64,000 nucleotides of DNA from Membranipora membranacea (lineage: Eukaryota; Bryozoa; Gymnolaemata; Cheilostomatida; Membraniporidae), in the NCBI GenBank assembly GCA_914767715.1, contig OU612066.1:15629001-15693000 (forward strand). The letters run 5' to 3'. This document shows, in pieces, positions 23,901 through 35,359 of this stretch. Numbering within the stretch: the stretch's first letter is position 1; the number at the start of each line of letters is the position of its first letter. Below the pieces are notes generated by a model. The model worked only from the letters and a program-made list of their open reading frames with translations, searched no databases and was not told the DNA's origin. A program made the position numbers and the translations under genes.

Positions 23901-26900
23901 ACTGTATGAAGGTAACCCTGGATGAAGAATACGGTGACTAGCTCTTATGACGCTGTTGTGGGCAATACAAGCTTCTAATTAATGGTCATACTGAGTGTCG
24001 TGATTCAGAAGACCAGACAGCTACTTCTCGTGTTATGATATTCAAGAGAATGCTTATTAAGCAGGGCCGTAGGTGAGAAAAAATGGTAGGGGAGAAAAAA
24101 ATCTGTGGCAGGTCCATAACATCACTTGGAGGGGTGCCGTTTAGGTAATCTAAATAACAGAAAGGAAATCTCAAAGGAGCTGCTTATGACACGGATTATT
24201 TAATTAATTTGTTTTTAGGCCACCTTATTTAGCTTTCTTTGGGAGGCGGCGCCTCCCTGCCTCCCCTAGAACTACAGGCCTGTTAAGAACTGACTGTTGA
24301 CAATTATCAACAAACCGCTGACAAACAGTATGATACATAGCATGTACGGGATAGGTCAATTATCCAGGCTATTAGATCATTCAGAGTACAAATAGCACTT
24401 AGTATCAGAAGATGCATGATGATTGATCTTGCTTCCACACTGATGATCAACTTCAAGAGTATAAAACAGGTTCACGAGTACCTAAACTTAGGACCGAAAG
24501 TAAGGATAGGGTGCATGCGTACCTAATATCGGGACCAAAACTGAGGATTCTAGTCTACTGTTTTGGTGGTCCTACCTAATATTCGGACCAAAACTAAGGA
24601 TTCTAGTCTACTGTTTTGGTCGTCCCAACATATTATTTTGCTCTAACATGTAAGATGAATTTGGCAGTAGAAAACAATTCAGATGATGATAGGCTGATAG
24701 CCTTGTGGTATCCGAATCAGCACAATGTATACTTCACAAGATTGATAAGCAGTTTCCCGAAATAGATCTACTGCTTTGTGTTTACCAAATTGGTATTGAG
24801 TGCAAAGAATTATATTATGTACTATTCATACTTTGCTTGCTTTAGAGTATGGTGTGTTGGTATCAGGGAATATGAGGTGGTTCTAGAGTGAAACCTGGTG
24901 AAAGGAGTATTTGCAAGAAATATTCATATTATTTACCTGCTCATAACCATCCAACGATTTATTTTTCTCTTGTTTCTTGAGCAAATAGATGGCTGCAAAT
25001 ATAAAGTCGAGGCAGAATTAATTATTAGAGCATTTTCAGTAGATCAGTATATGATTTGGATAAATACGATGTTTATTAATACTAGTGTCAATAAGGGGCT
25101 GGTGATACTGCTCATCCATTCAGAATTCCGCAACACGTTCAACTCAATATAGTGTTAATGCTGCCGATAATGGTCTACTTTACTTTGCAGGATATGGGCC
25201 CTACAAGCTAAGTTAAAGACCCTGGACAGAAATTTAATAATGTCTAAAAATAGGCGTACATCTCTAACAATCCTTTTTTTCACTTTTTAAAATAGACCAC
25301 CCACGTCATGATATTGATATCACCTATTAACAGATATCATACAGTGAATACGTCACGCTACTTTACAGTTCATGCAGGTGAAATGATTTTAGATTAAAAT
25401 GAAAGACATGAAAATGTGCACATTGTTGATTGCGTGATAGTTCTAGATATTAACTGTGTTGTGACATCATAACCTCATCATAAAGATACAGAAAGTTTGT
25501 TATTCATCTCTGAATATCATTCTAACAAAAATCACACAACTTTCAAGGGGAGTTTTTATATTTTAGTTAGAACTTTTAATGAATTATAATTATATCCATA
25601 ATCATATGTATGTAAATGACTTTATTATACACAACTGTAATATACTGACCATACTCTTCGCTGGTACACTCCCATTTTCTGCTCGGCCATAAAGCGGGTC
25701 TCTACAGAATACAGAACATCAGATGTTATACACTATCGTGTTATGCTGACTGATCTAGGCACACCCTAGAGGTGTAAATTGTTTGAAGGATAAAAACGCT
25801 TACCATTTTGCACTAAAATAGTGATATTTGATGGTAACAAACATTTTCTCAACGTCATAACCTATATCAACTCCAACCATATCAAGTGAAAATTGGTGCC
25901 ACCCCAAGACTAGCCAAACATATTGACTCCTGAAGGGTAGCCAACTTGCAAATTTTTACGTGGCTCTTGCGATTTCACCCATCAAATTTGGTAGAAGACG
26001 GAGGTTGTCAAAATTAAGGATACAACCAATTGTTTTACACTCACACTGGGTAGTTGTTTGGTTATTTTGGCACTCTGTCTCTCAAACCAAAACGAAAGAC
26101 AAGGCAGAGATTTCGGGTTGAAAAGTGTCAGATGGCAGTTATCGGATAAACATTTCACTCATAGATATAACTTCCTTTGCTAACAGCAACAGAGGCAGTG
26201 TGTAGTAAAGCAGACACAAGCAGTGAATTCGATACTTTTTGCACTCATAAATGTTTATGATCTTTATCCATGTGCAGGGTAGCTACACAGTCAGGTGTCA
26301 TGACCTTTTAGTTTTTGTTCAGCCCAAGTTTGATAAATGTTAATCGGTTATTTATTGGAGGGGGGATGGGGGATATTCAACATGAAATAACTTTCTGATC
26401 ACAAAGCCTAGCTGCAATCTTACCTGTAGTCTATAACAAGAGGAATCTAGCTTCACCCCATACTGTTTTTCGTTTACAGGGACGATGTACCCAAGCCGGC
26501 ACAGAGCGTTAGCAAAGTGAAGGGCCTCTGCTTCTGTGGCTGTGCCTAACTTATTCCTCAACCAAGCCACCAGTTCTTTCCCTGAAATTAAACAAACAGT
26601 GTGTCAATTATTGAACTGCAAAGTTTGTCAGGGGAAATCATACACTTGATATATTAAGTCTGTGGGGTAAAGTCTTGGAAAACCTACGGCTGCATACCTC
26701 AGACCAGCGTAGGAATATGAAGCTTGTGTGCTGGTCTGTCATTCATGATAATACATGTGGTGGAATGAAGCGCCTACTCTGTCGAAGTTTAGGATCATTC
26801 TTTCACCGAATTCTGCTTTATAGAGTACTTGATTGAGTAGAACACCATCTCTCTTACAAATCTTTAGAATGACTAATTGCCACACCAAAACTAAGCCTAG

Positions 26901-29438
26901 ATCATGACTCAAAACCTACACTCATGTCCCCAAAAACCTTTCCTAAAAACATTTTTGTTGCTCATCCATACAAACAAAGAAGTTAGTTGGTATGTGGGAT
27001 GTGTTCTATTACTCAGTCACTAATAAAATCAGTCAGGTTTATAATGGCTATCCCATCTCATCATCCCATCAATCACCAACCATGACAACTGATCGCTTTT
27101 CCACAACAATGCTTATCGTTGTGAGCTCAACCCCACAGAGCATTCCATGAAAACTTTATTCTAGTTGACTAACCACAGTTCTACATACAAATATGTGCTC
27201 TGACATGGAACCATCTGAATCCATTAAAATGAAAACATCTTATTATCAGATGAACAAAAGAACCCATTACTGCAGCTATAAAGTCAAACTGAATTATCAG
27301 ATGCTTTTATCAGGGTGTTCCCCTCTTAGGAAGTATGGTGCATAATTATGTTATGATCTTCAGAGGATACTTTGTTGTTATATAGGAGGGAGGTACCTGC
27401 CACACGAGGCAGTGAAAGTTCAAATTTCACTAGCTGAATTGTGAGTTGTGGCAGATTATCTAAAGTGCATACAGCAGGTAAAACTAAGCAGAATACGACA
27501 TACTGCAGGGTGGATGAGAACATGAACCCCTCAGTCCACCCTCCACCAGAACTCTTTATTCTATTTGTCCGAAGTCTCTTACCTGTGCAGGCGTTTGGTA
27601 CAGAGGAGAAGAATCCTTTCTGTAACTTCATTTCCAGCCCATTTTTGTCTTGTCTCATCTCCCATACTAATTTGTCGATCTACAAGAGAGAAAATACTAC
27701 AATGAATCCCTAAATGCAGTTTGTTCTCTTACCAGACTAACCTTAAAATGTATACTGGTATCTTCAGTTGATGTCATAAAAAATGATTATGGCATCAGAA
27801 CTTGGGAGCCACCTGTTGGGTCATTTAGTACACAGAATAACTTAACTTTATTTATGTGTTCCCCTGTCAAATAGAATGCTGAGAAGATGAGATAACCTCG
27901 GTCAACCCTTGATATAAATATGTTTAGTACATACGAAATAAGACTGGGTTGTTTATAAAGGATCTTACGGAACTATGGATGGGTGCTCAAAAAGTTATAT
28001 TTGTGTAGCTTGCAAAATCCTAATTACAAAATAGCTACTGTAAAATAGGTAAGTAAATATAACAAAACAAAACAAAACAGAGCGGTTCAATCTCTCAATG
28101 TCCCGGAGGGCATGGTTACATCGACCTTGGTTCAGAGCCATCGACTTGATGCACTGTTTTTGGCATCAATGATCTCCTATGCATCTGTTCATTAACGTCA
28201 AACAATGGTAATGCTAAAGCCACCGTGATTTTGACACCACATAATTCACAGGTGTACAGTAGGCGCCAGTCTTATATCACAAGTGTAACATCAAAAATGT
28301 CTGCACTCATCTTAGAAGGGCTCATCATGGCAGTCCCTCTTATAATACTGCGGCGATACTCAGCCTAGGGCATGGAGCAACAAACAGCGTAACGTGTGAA
28401 GCCAAGAAAGCTCACTCTATCCGAAACATATAATTACTTGTTCAACTCTCATAGAAATATTTTAGTGGGTTGGTCAAAAGTTTGACTCATCAAATCGAGC
28501 ATGATTTTAATTCACTATAATTAGCACACTTCAATGGTTGATAGTAATTATATGGGCCTATATGTGGATGGTCCGATGTATAATAGACCATTAGGAACAA
28601 TGATTGATTTTACCTTTCTATTTTGTACCAACATTATACTGGATGCAATGAGTTTAAAACATAGCTAAACCAAAGATCATATTAAAGGCATATCCGCTGT
28701 TTGGTAGGGGAAACTGAGCAAGAAATCAACAAGTAGCCATCACTCATATGAATTTTTTTTGTTTTGGCTGCACTGATGATGTCAAACACCAGTTGGCAGT
28801 AGTCACCACATTTTTTATCCGTTGGTATCAGCTGTCATCGTCATATTTCATGATCTCAAATTATTTTAGGATAATAACCCAAATAAATCATTATCAATTT
28901 CACATCAAAGGTCCAACGTTGCAACTGTTAAAAAACATGACTAAGCTAGTTGTGAAATTACGTTAGTAGCTGAGAGCACAATGCCCAGCATTCCTGAACA
29001 GTCAATGAAAATAAAAACTAGTTTTTTACCGCTCAACTTAATATATTAAATCTGTGACACTCAGCTAAAGTTTGGCTTCTAATCTCACTTGTCATCTCAT
29101 TTGCATTTATCGAAACTTGTCATCATTGAACTGCACTATCTGAATATGGTAACATATTTCAATGCCATGGACTACTCTTTTCAGCGTCGTAATCTCAACT
29201 TTCAGTTTAGTTTACATTATAGTATTATCTAGATCCAGCATGGTCCAATTCGCTTGCATTTAGGGTGTGAGCCGCTGGCCGCTCACAAGTAGAATGGGAA
29301 TAACCGGACTGCTGGAAATTTGGATCTAACTCGTTCTAAGTATTATCTACTTCTTCAACCACTTACCCGGGCATATGCTGATTCTCTGAGCACAGTTCTT
29401 TGTTCTGGTTCTTGTTGAATAACCGCTTTTGTTGACAT
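14981..29438 (-). CDS. RGS9/11-like: R7-family regulator of G-protein signalling (RGS6/7/9/11-like)
   Basis: GTPase-activating protein for Gi/o alpha subunits; family members pair with Gbeta5 through a GGL domain. Fifteen exons on the complement, in order: 29438-29367, 27679-27583, 26581-26424, 25701-25650, 24992-24937, 23101-23025, 22069-21988, 21068-20964, 20063-19990, 19558-19445, 19047-18841, 18546-18337, 17097-16831, 16401-16324 and 15194-14981. Phases all agree and give 620 residues. DEP is about residues 25-109 (KELVAWLRNKLG), the DHEX linker runs to about 200 (EDSQDRSFWRVHRPPPG), GGL is about 222-285 (ending DITNPWKAID), and the RGS domain is about 308-430 (ALENLHFYEACEDLK; DAAQRHIYNLMKDDCYPRFLK). 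EACEDLK...QSKV resembles RGS9/11 most. The Ser-rich basic tail (430-620) has no recognised domain. The short exon 24992-24937 was placed by its match to the family sequence A-[IV]-Y-L-x-K-[KR]. Confidence 0.93.
15230..15266. repeat. Tiny palindrome with 7-bp direct repeats
   Basis: Perfect 11-bp arms caaggagtaac (15237-15247) and gttactccttg (15249-15259) are separated by one base. They are immediately flanked by gtataat on both sides (15230-15236, 15260-15266). In the last RGS intron, close to the final exon. Confidence 0.8.
15432..15473. repeat. Tiny perfect palindrome with 7-bp direct repeats
   Basis: A 28-bp perfect palindrome (15439-15466; half-site cagggagggtggga) is flanked directly by atgactg at 15432-15438 and 15467-15473. 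Same architecture as 15230-15266 with a different arm sequence. In an RGS intron. Confidence 0.8.
17413..17495. mobile_element. MITE-like element, family of 8576
   Basis: Inverted ends tttgatccaaattgccagca and, reversed from the right, gatcaagcaagatccaattt followed by gcctgca. No clear target duplication was seen. In an RGS intron. Confidence 0.55.
17681..17762. repeat. Short foldback sequence
   Basis: Ten-base inverted ends ccagtgtctg and cagacactgg bound about 82 bp. No convincing flanking direct repeat. RGS intron, non-coding. Confidence 0.4.
19160..19282. mobile_element. MITE-like element, family of 8576
   Basis: Inverted ends accaagtataatccagtttg(cctgcattc) and, reversed from the right, gaccaagttagatccagttt(gcctacc). 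Imperfect flanking repeats contain gagatgag on both sides. In an RGS intron. Confidence 0.6.
20601..20754. repeat. Diverged direct repeat in an RGS intron
   Basis: About 40 bp starting ccaccaggactctac at 20601 recurs diverged as ccaccaggattctac at 20713, both running on to an 'aatagt.ggaag' segment. A run of C lies between them. Looks like a decayed tandem duplication. Confidence 0.4.
21454..21548. mobile_element. Foldback element with 8-bp direct repeats
   Basis: About 76 bp (21463-21538) whose ends pair over about 29 bases: left tagcctgtgttgacaagctt, right reversed tagcctgtctcgacgagctt, both continuing tgttggtgg. It is flanked by tattcaga at 21454-21461 and 21541-21548. Non-coding, in an RGS intron. 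Confidence 0.7.
21877..21927 (-). pseudogene. Partial copy of RGS exon 8, relic or alternative exon
   Basis: On the complement, 51 bp plus the adjoining intron end (acttgatatttacag) copy the start of the exon at 21068-20964. It encodes PGQKPSHYQGEGFNKNS against PGQKPHHYKGEGFNKNS in the real exon. Of seven changed codons five are synonymous, so the copy seems to have been under protein-level selection. The second half of the exon and its donor are absent. Read through, the frame continues 23 codons to a TAA. A cryptic donor, aag|gtgaag, exists inside. Confidence 0.6.
22207..22250. repeat. Tiny palindrome with 7-bp direct repeats
   Basis: A 30-bp near-perfect palindrome (22214-22243; left half caaggagtaaaagag, one mismatch) is flanked by gtttgag at 22207-22213 and 22244-22250. 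RGS intron. Confidence 0.8.
24521..24626. repeat. 53-bp tandem duplication with internal hairpin
   Basis: Units 24521-24573 and 24574-24626 differ at a few bases, and a weaker third unit may precede at 24480. Each unit contains ggaccaaaac and, 18 bases later, gttttggtsgtcc, which can pair as a hairpin. RGS intron. Confidence 0.75.
29232..29338. mobile_element. MITE-like element, family of 8576
   Basis: About 107 bp with related inverted ends (gatccagcatggtccaattc; reversed right end tagatccaaatttccagca), exactly flanked by the 11-bp repeat agtattatcta at 29221-29231 and 29339-29349. It ends 18 bp from the donor of RGS exon 1. Confidence 0.75.
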
Positions 29439-31387
29439 ATTCCCGGGTTTGATTTCAGGCAGATTTGGTGGGTAACGCTGTGTGCACAATATTCCCGACA
29501 CACTTCAGCTTAGCTGATGATAGATGAGCTAGTAAAAGAAGGAAGTAACAAATAGATAAGATTAAAATTTAGTGCAATAATGCAGTCAAATTGCTGTATG
29601 AATGATAGAATGAGCCTTGACACAATGCACAGTAGAGAATGAGAGTGACAATGCAGCTTCAACAACAGTCTACTTATACTGATTACCAACACAATAAAAA
29701 TTTGCTTGCTCTCATATACTGTCAACAAATTGTAATAGTATCATTAGCAGCCTACACTCCATTACCATATCTAGGCTAGGTTAGGCTAGGCTAGGCTAGG
29801 TTATGCGCTGATACTTAGAACAATAATTAACCCCAATCCCACATCTTGATGTTATCAGCAGAAAGCAACAGTTCCCAGTTGGCCAAGGGTATGTAAATAT
29901 GTAAACACTATAGGATTGACAGCCACACATTATCAGGCGATGAGGGTTGCATTCCAGTGTGTCATTTCAAATGTCAAACCTATGTCCTGGCATGACTCAG
30001 TACAGAGAGGGTGATAGATTTCAGATTTGAACAAGATTTGAGTGTGCAGAGATGTGAAGAGAAAAACTCAAAAAACAAACAGTTAATTGATAAGCTCCCT
30101 TTTTGAAAGCTTCAGAAAAAAACAAGCACATGCATTATTTGGGGCTCGGAGGTCACAATCGCAACATACAGCTTATATATATATATATATATATCGATTA
30201 TCACAGTTAACCCTCTCATCATCATGCAAAAGGCAAACTCTCTGACAAAAATATTCTTGCTTTGTAGTAAGAGTGGGCCATCATGCATAATCCTGTAACC
30301 TCTCATTGCTTTGCGATGTGAGGGCAGTTGGTAGCCTACATTCAACACAATCAGTGTAATTTCAATGGGAAATGAGTCATGCAAGATGAGGCATCAGGTC
30401 GGAGAACCAACCATCCTTAATAATCGTTTACCTCGTTATATACCTTGAAAGTCCTAAGTTAATCGGATGGCTTCTCTTTCACTGCAAAAAAACAAGCATT
30501 CGATGTTTAAGGGGACAGAATTGATATTTCTCAGCAACATTGAAACTGTTGAAGCTTAGGATAGCTAGCTGAGACTAACAATGTGTGCGCCCAGTAAGTA
30601 ACACCCTCACAATATGACAGTATATATATATATGTCTATGAAAACTAAAACAGTAAAAGCCTTTTACTTGTTACTTGTTGTTACTTTTACTTGTAAAACT
30701 AAAGGTAAAGCTTGTCACTGTGGATTCAACACAGGAGCAGGTGGGTGGGCCTACACCTACAACTCAGTGAAAATAGTTTCAATAGTATATTAGCATGACA
30801 TATTGATGGATCCATATATATTTTTTGCAAGCCAGCTAGCAAATAAATAACAATAACTCACTGTGACTGTGAACTTGGTGGTGGTCTCTTCTTCTTAGAC
30901 TTTTAGTTTTAGAAAAAGTCAAGAAGTAATGAGAGAGCTTATCAATCATTGACACATGACTATTTTACTGTGTCTCCCTTATCTACACTCAACAGCTGGG
31001 TATCAGAGTCAATAGCAAAGACAATCACCAGAGTTAAGTCAAGGTTGACTGGTTGTTGGCCTTATCAATAATAATAGCAGGCATGTCCATGATTTCATCT
31101 TGCTGAGCATGCATGGGAAAAGAAGGCGTGTCTGCTAAAATGAAATCTTTACTGTGAAGGTAGCCAATCATACTCCTGTAGTTCTAGTAGTTCGATATAA
31201 CCTATTTATATCGATAAAACTTCTTAGTGATCCATTTTACTAGTTGTGCTACTCTTTAGGACTATTTTTGTGAAGAGCCCGGATCTAGAAGCCATTTTCT
31301 GAGAACAAAAGGAAGGAAAAGCTTTGTCAGCAATCACTTATTCATTTTTGCTTGATTATTCTAATTTTCAACAAATCTATATCAAAA
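29439..31387. promoter_or_regulatory. Intergenic region between divergent RGS and ALYREF genes
   Basis: About 1.95 kb separates the two start codons, so both promoters and 5' UTRs should lie here. I see a TAGGC pentamer run (29772-29802) and a TA run near 30175-30195. I could not identify a TATA box, initiator or further exon with confidence. Confidence 0.4.
29772..29802. repeat. TAGGC pentamer microsatellite
   Basis: Six units of TAGGC or TAGGT. The unit is one base shorter than the known TTAGGC telomere repeat, and the run is short and internal, so a telomeric origin is not supported. Confidence 0.7.
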
Positions 31388-33911
31388 ATGGATCAAAGTC
31401 TCGATGACATTATCAAGGGAAGCAAAGGCAAATTCTCACTCCGAAGAGGTGGTGGCGGCGGAAGAGGGGCCAAGAGAGGTGGAAGTGGTGGTGCCAGAGG
31501 AACTGGTCGCGGGGGTGCTGGTGGAAACCGTAGGAGAAGCGGTGGTCAAGGCGCTTCTCCAAGGGGAGGTGTGCAGAAACGTGGACGAGCAAACGCTTCA
31601 TCATATAGCAGAGTGAGTTTTAAGCTGTGATTTTGGAGTTGAACTATAATTAAAGAATTCTCCCTGGCTTTTCTTGAATGAATTGATTATTATTGATTGA
31701 ATGACGACTGAGTGAGTCCAACTACTTTTCCTATCTGTTGTCAATCCAATTTCAATTGCAAACTTTTTGAGAATATAACAACAAGGAGATGAGTTCAGTC
31801 ACAAAGTGACAAACAAATCGAAACCAGTACAGTGATTGAATGGATTGAATTGAGTTTCTTCAAGCAGTGAATGATTTTGGTACCAAATCAAATATATACA
31901 TAAATAATATAATACAGTGAATACAGCAGGGTGATAATAATGCTTGGTTGTCAAAGCTGCTATGTAATGATAAAGCTTTTACATAATATTTGTCTTTCAG
32001 GGACCTTTACCAGATGTTTGGTCACATGATAAGTTTTCCGAGGCTCCAACAACCAGGAATGTTGGTGGCGGAGCAAGAGGTGGTGGTACTGGAAAACTGA
32101 TGATCTCGAATTTAGACTTTGGAGTCAATGATTCAGATATTCATGTAAGTACAAATCTGAAATATTGTATTCATGACGCCTTGTCAGAGAGATAGGGTCC
32201 CATGGTTGCTTTTTTCTAAGGATCTATGTTATCACATACTTTTTTTGTGAGTCCTGTCGCATTTGGGTCTTTCTCTATCCGACCTGATTGACTTAAATTA
32301 TCTTTGGCAAAGAAAAACTTGTTTCCATTATTTGTATTTCATTTGCATGTCATTAGATTTGAAAGATATATGGAATTCTTCCATGTGCACAATATGGAGT
32401 GTTTAATTTATGTCTCATCTTGTTGTTTTCAGGAGCTGTTTGCCGAATTTGGCCCAATGAAGAAGGCAGCTGTTCACTATGACAAGTCTGGTCGCTCACT
32501 AGGCACCGCTGAGGTGGTCTATGAGCGCCAGTCTGATGCCACAAAGGCAATGAAGCAGTACAATAATGTACCGCTAGATGGTGAGACCCTCAGGAGGGTA
32601 TTAGCTGCTGGTGTTATTCACTCAATCCCGGGTCGTCAGACCGAGGAATGAGAACCCACAGCTCGACCTCCACACTGTTATATTCTCCTATACACAGTGC
32701 TGAATCTAAACCGTGGTTACAAATGTCTATAAGTATGGTCCTTCTGCTAAGCTATCAGGACTCGTCTTGTTTGTGATAACTGAGACCTGCTATGGAGTGG
32801 TAGTGACTGAAGCATGGTGATGCAGGAAGAGGTTCTCTTTACTGAGAAGACACCAAGCAACAGCCTAGCGAAACCTCAGCTCCCTGACTCTATACTTTTA
32901 AGCTCGGCTCCATACAGTGTGACTTACTGCCGCAACACAACATCTGTGGAGTGGTATTATATGCATAGCATAGGTTTCTTAGAATTTCATCTGACCTGAG
33001 GAATACCAAATGGTATATTGGATTTAGCTTAATGTTATAGTCCGGGATTTATCTTCTTTGATTTCACAATTTGGCAGATGAATCACAATTGCGTCATAGA
33101 GAGGTCAAAATCATTGTTAATCGCTATTTGTCCAGTTAATCTCGTGGGTTGATCGGCATGTCAACGCTCTGTAATCTGTGGAATTTCAGGTCGTGCAATG
33201 GCTATTAGCATGGTTGGAGCTCCAGCAGTAGCCAACAGTGTCCCAGCAAACAGAAGATTGGGCCAGAGACCAGGTGGAAACTTCAACAACAACAGACAGT
33301 AAGTGATTTTGCTGCATGTCAGCAAGATAGGTACTTCATATCATAGCAATCAAGAGCTGTTGATGCATGATTTTTAATTATCACATCATTAATCTGCCTG
33401 ATCATAGATGTCATGTCTCATTAGGTTGCCTGTAATTATTGATTGTTCAATGAAGGTATTTGGTATGTTTGTAGGTCAGGAGGACGAGGTGGTGGAGGCG
33501 GCGGTGCTGGCTCAGCTCGTGGAAGTGGTGGAAGAGGACGAGGGGGTCGTGGAGGTGGACGAGGCCGTGGTAGAGGTCCCCCACCAAGTGCTGATTCACT
33601 TGACGCCGAATTAGACGCCTACAGGAACAAGGTATGCTTGGTCAACCACTTATTATTTATTCCAAACAATTTTATGGTATTTGACGAATAGAATTCTTTT
33701 GAGGCTAGCTAACTTTAATCATGCATGATACACTGTATTATGATTTCAACTAACCGTCGTAATGATGCGAATTCAGAAGTCTAGATGTCCATGAAAAACA
33801 TGATTAAGGACATGTCTTGAGTTCTGTGACTAATGAAAGTCGTCCACATGAGTGTAACTTACTATAGTCACAAACTCCGCTCTATTTCTTTTTTAGATGG
33901 ACACAGCATAA
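31388..33911 (+). CDS. ALYREF: ALYREF / THO complex subunit 4, mRNA export adaptor
   Basis: Nuclear RNA-binding adaptor of the TREX complex that hands spliced mRNA to the NXF1 export receptor. Six exons, 31388-31612, 32001-32144, 32433-32580, 33190-33298, 33475-33631 and 33897-33911, join in phase to 265 residues (human about 257). The N-terminal helix [10 protein letters not shown] is the UAP56-binding motif, followed by a Gly/Arg-rich region to about residue 75. The RRM (about 107-180) contains [36 protein letters not shown] and GTAEVVYE. A second Gly/Arg-rich region leads to the C-terminal helix [15 protein letters not shown], again typical. The last exon is only 15 coding bases. AATAAA at 34115-34120 is a good polyadenylation candidate. 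Confidence 0.97.
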
Positions 33912-35359
33912 TAGGAAAACTTAGTTCTCATTCTGTTTAACACAGACAAGTATTCTGCTGCCAACTGCAATTATCTCAGCATGGACAATGTTGATGGTTT
34001 TAGTTCTAAACAGTCTGGATTTCATTTTTTAGTCCAGATAACTCTCAAAGAATTATGTATATAAATTATTGTTTATAAAAAAAAACACAACACTGTATAT
34101 ATTCAAATGGATTAAATAAAAAGTTGTATTTCAATTTTACAATAGCCTGTTACTGTGATGATTTGGTATCACCTGCATACGTTTATTATATTTTAACTGA
34201 TTTGTAACGAACAAATAAACCTGATTACAGAGTGATGATGTAGTGGAAAAAAAAGAACTTGAAAATGTCCCTTTGATACTTGGAACTTTTCTGTGGTTAA
34301 GTTGAAACTGAAGCTCCAAGATACTGGGAGGTTTTAGAGATAACCTTCAAATTGACATGGTGCATGAAGACATAACAGTTTGACAATAATGGTAGACAAC
34401 ACTATCTAACGCTAATTGCTGGCTATGGCTGCAGTCAATTATGAAGAAGCGTCATGCATATCGTATCGTCTCATTTTTAGTGCTCAAATGACTCCCAACA
34501 GTATTACATGAATACCACTGTCATTCCATATCCATGAGGAAATTGAAGAAAGGAAACTTGGCTACATTGAAAATCCTGATTTGATTGATGATTTATCTCT
34601 GAATAGCCATTGATCTCCAGGCTTCTCACTGCTTATTTATAAGTATACACCAGAACTATATGAAGTGGCCCTAAATCTGTAATTATCCAGCACAGGTATT
34701 GTTCACACTGTCAGGTAGATATTGTGTGTGAAATTATCATTTGCAACTCATTGTCAGAATAAAAATTAGCGTCCACAATTGTCTGCCAGTCGTTGTAATG
34801 GATTGGCATAGCAGAGTTATTTTTAATTCTAGTCGAACAGTTCTCTGTCAAAAAGCTTGTAGGGTTATCTGTCGTTGGTATAGTAATACTGATGGTATTT
34901 TGTCAATCAATTGGGAGCTGGTATTTCAGTGTTTATGGGTTGGAGCCCAGTCAGGTCTGGTTCTGGTTGATAGGTGTAGACTTGAAAAAAACTAGGGAAA
35001 TAGTGGCGGTTTTGTGTTTTGCCCCAATGTGGGTCCGTATTGTACTACCACAACGCCGATGTTTGTCCACTATGTTCTGGCTCATGATAAATGGACTACC
35101 TAATCTCTGACTGTCCACATATTATTATATTGCTCCAGGATGTTGGAGAAATGGAAAGATCCACTGCAGAGGTAATTTATTAGTCACACCAGGAAGTTGT
35201 CTCCCTGTTCACACCTCTGATCATTAGTCTGCTAATTAAAGGAGTTGCCCTCCTTATTTTATAAAAATGATAGCTTATTTTCCAGTAAGAAGTTTATAGT
35301 TTCTAAGGGTGGAATTATACAGCATTGCCGGCTGTAGCAGGTCCTGATGCTAGAAGAAG
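33912..35359 (+). other. ALYREF 3' end and NDUFA13 upstream region
   Basis: Holds the likely ALYREF 3' UTR (polyadenylation signal 34115-34120) and the NDUFA13 promoter. An ATG at 35347 opens a 14-codon frame, out of frame with and overlapping the NDUFA13 start. No other gene seen. Confidence 0.4.

Noticed and set aside
29772-29802. TAGGC run as an interstitial telomere
   Set aside because: Unit is five bases, not six, and only about 31 bp long.
32581-32651. Read-through of ALYREF exon 3 as an alternative C-terminus
   Set aside because: The frame continues 22 codons past the donor, but the spliced form restores the full family sequence. Ordinary intron read-through explains it.
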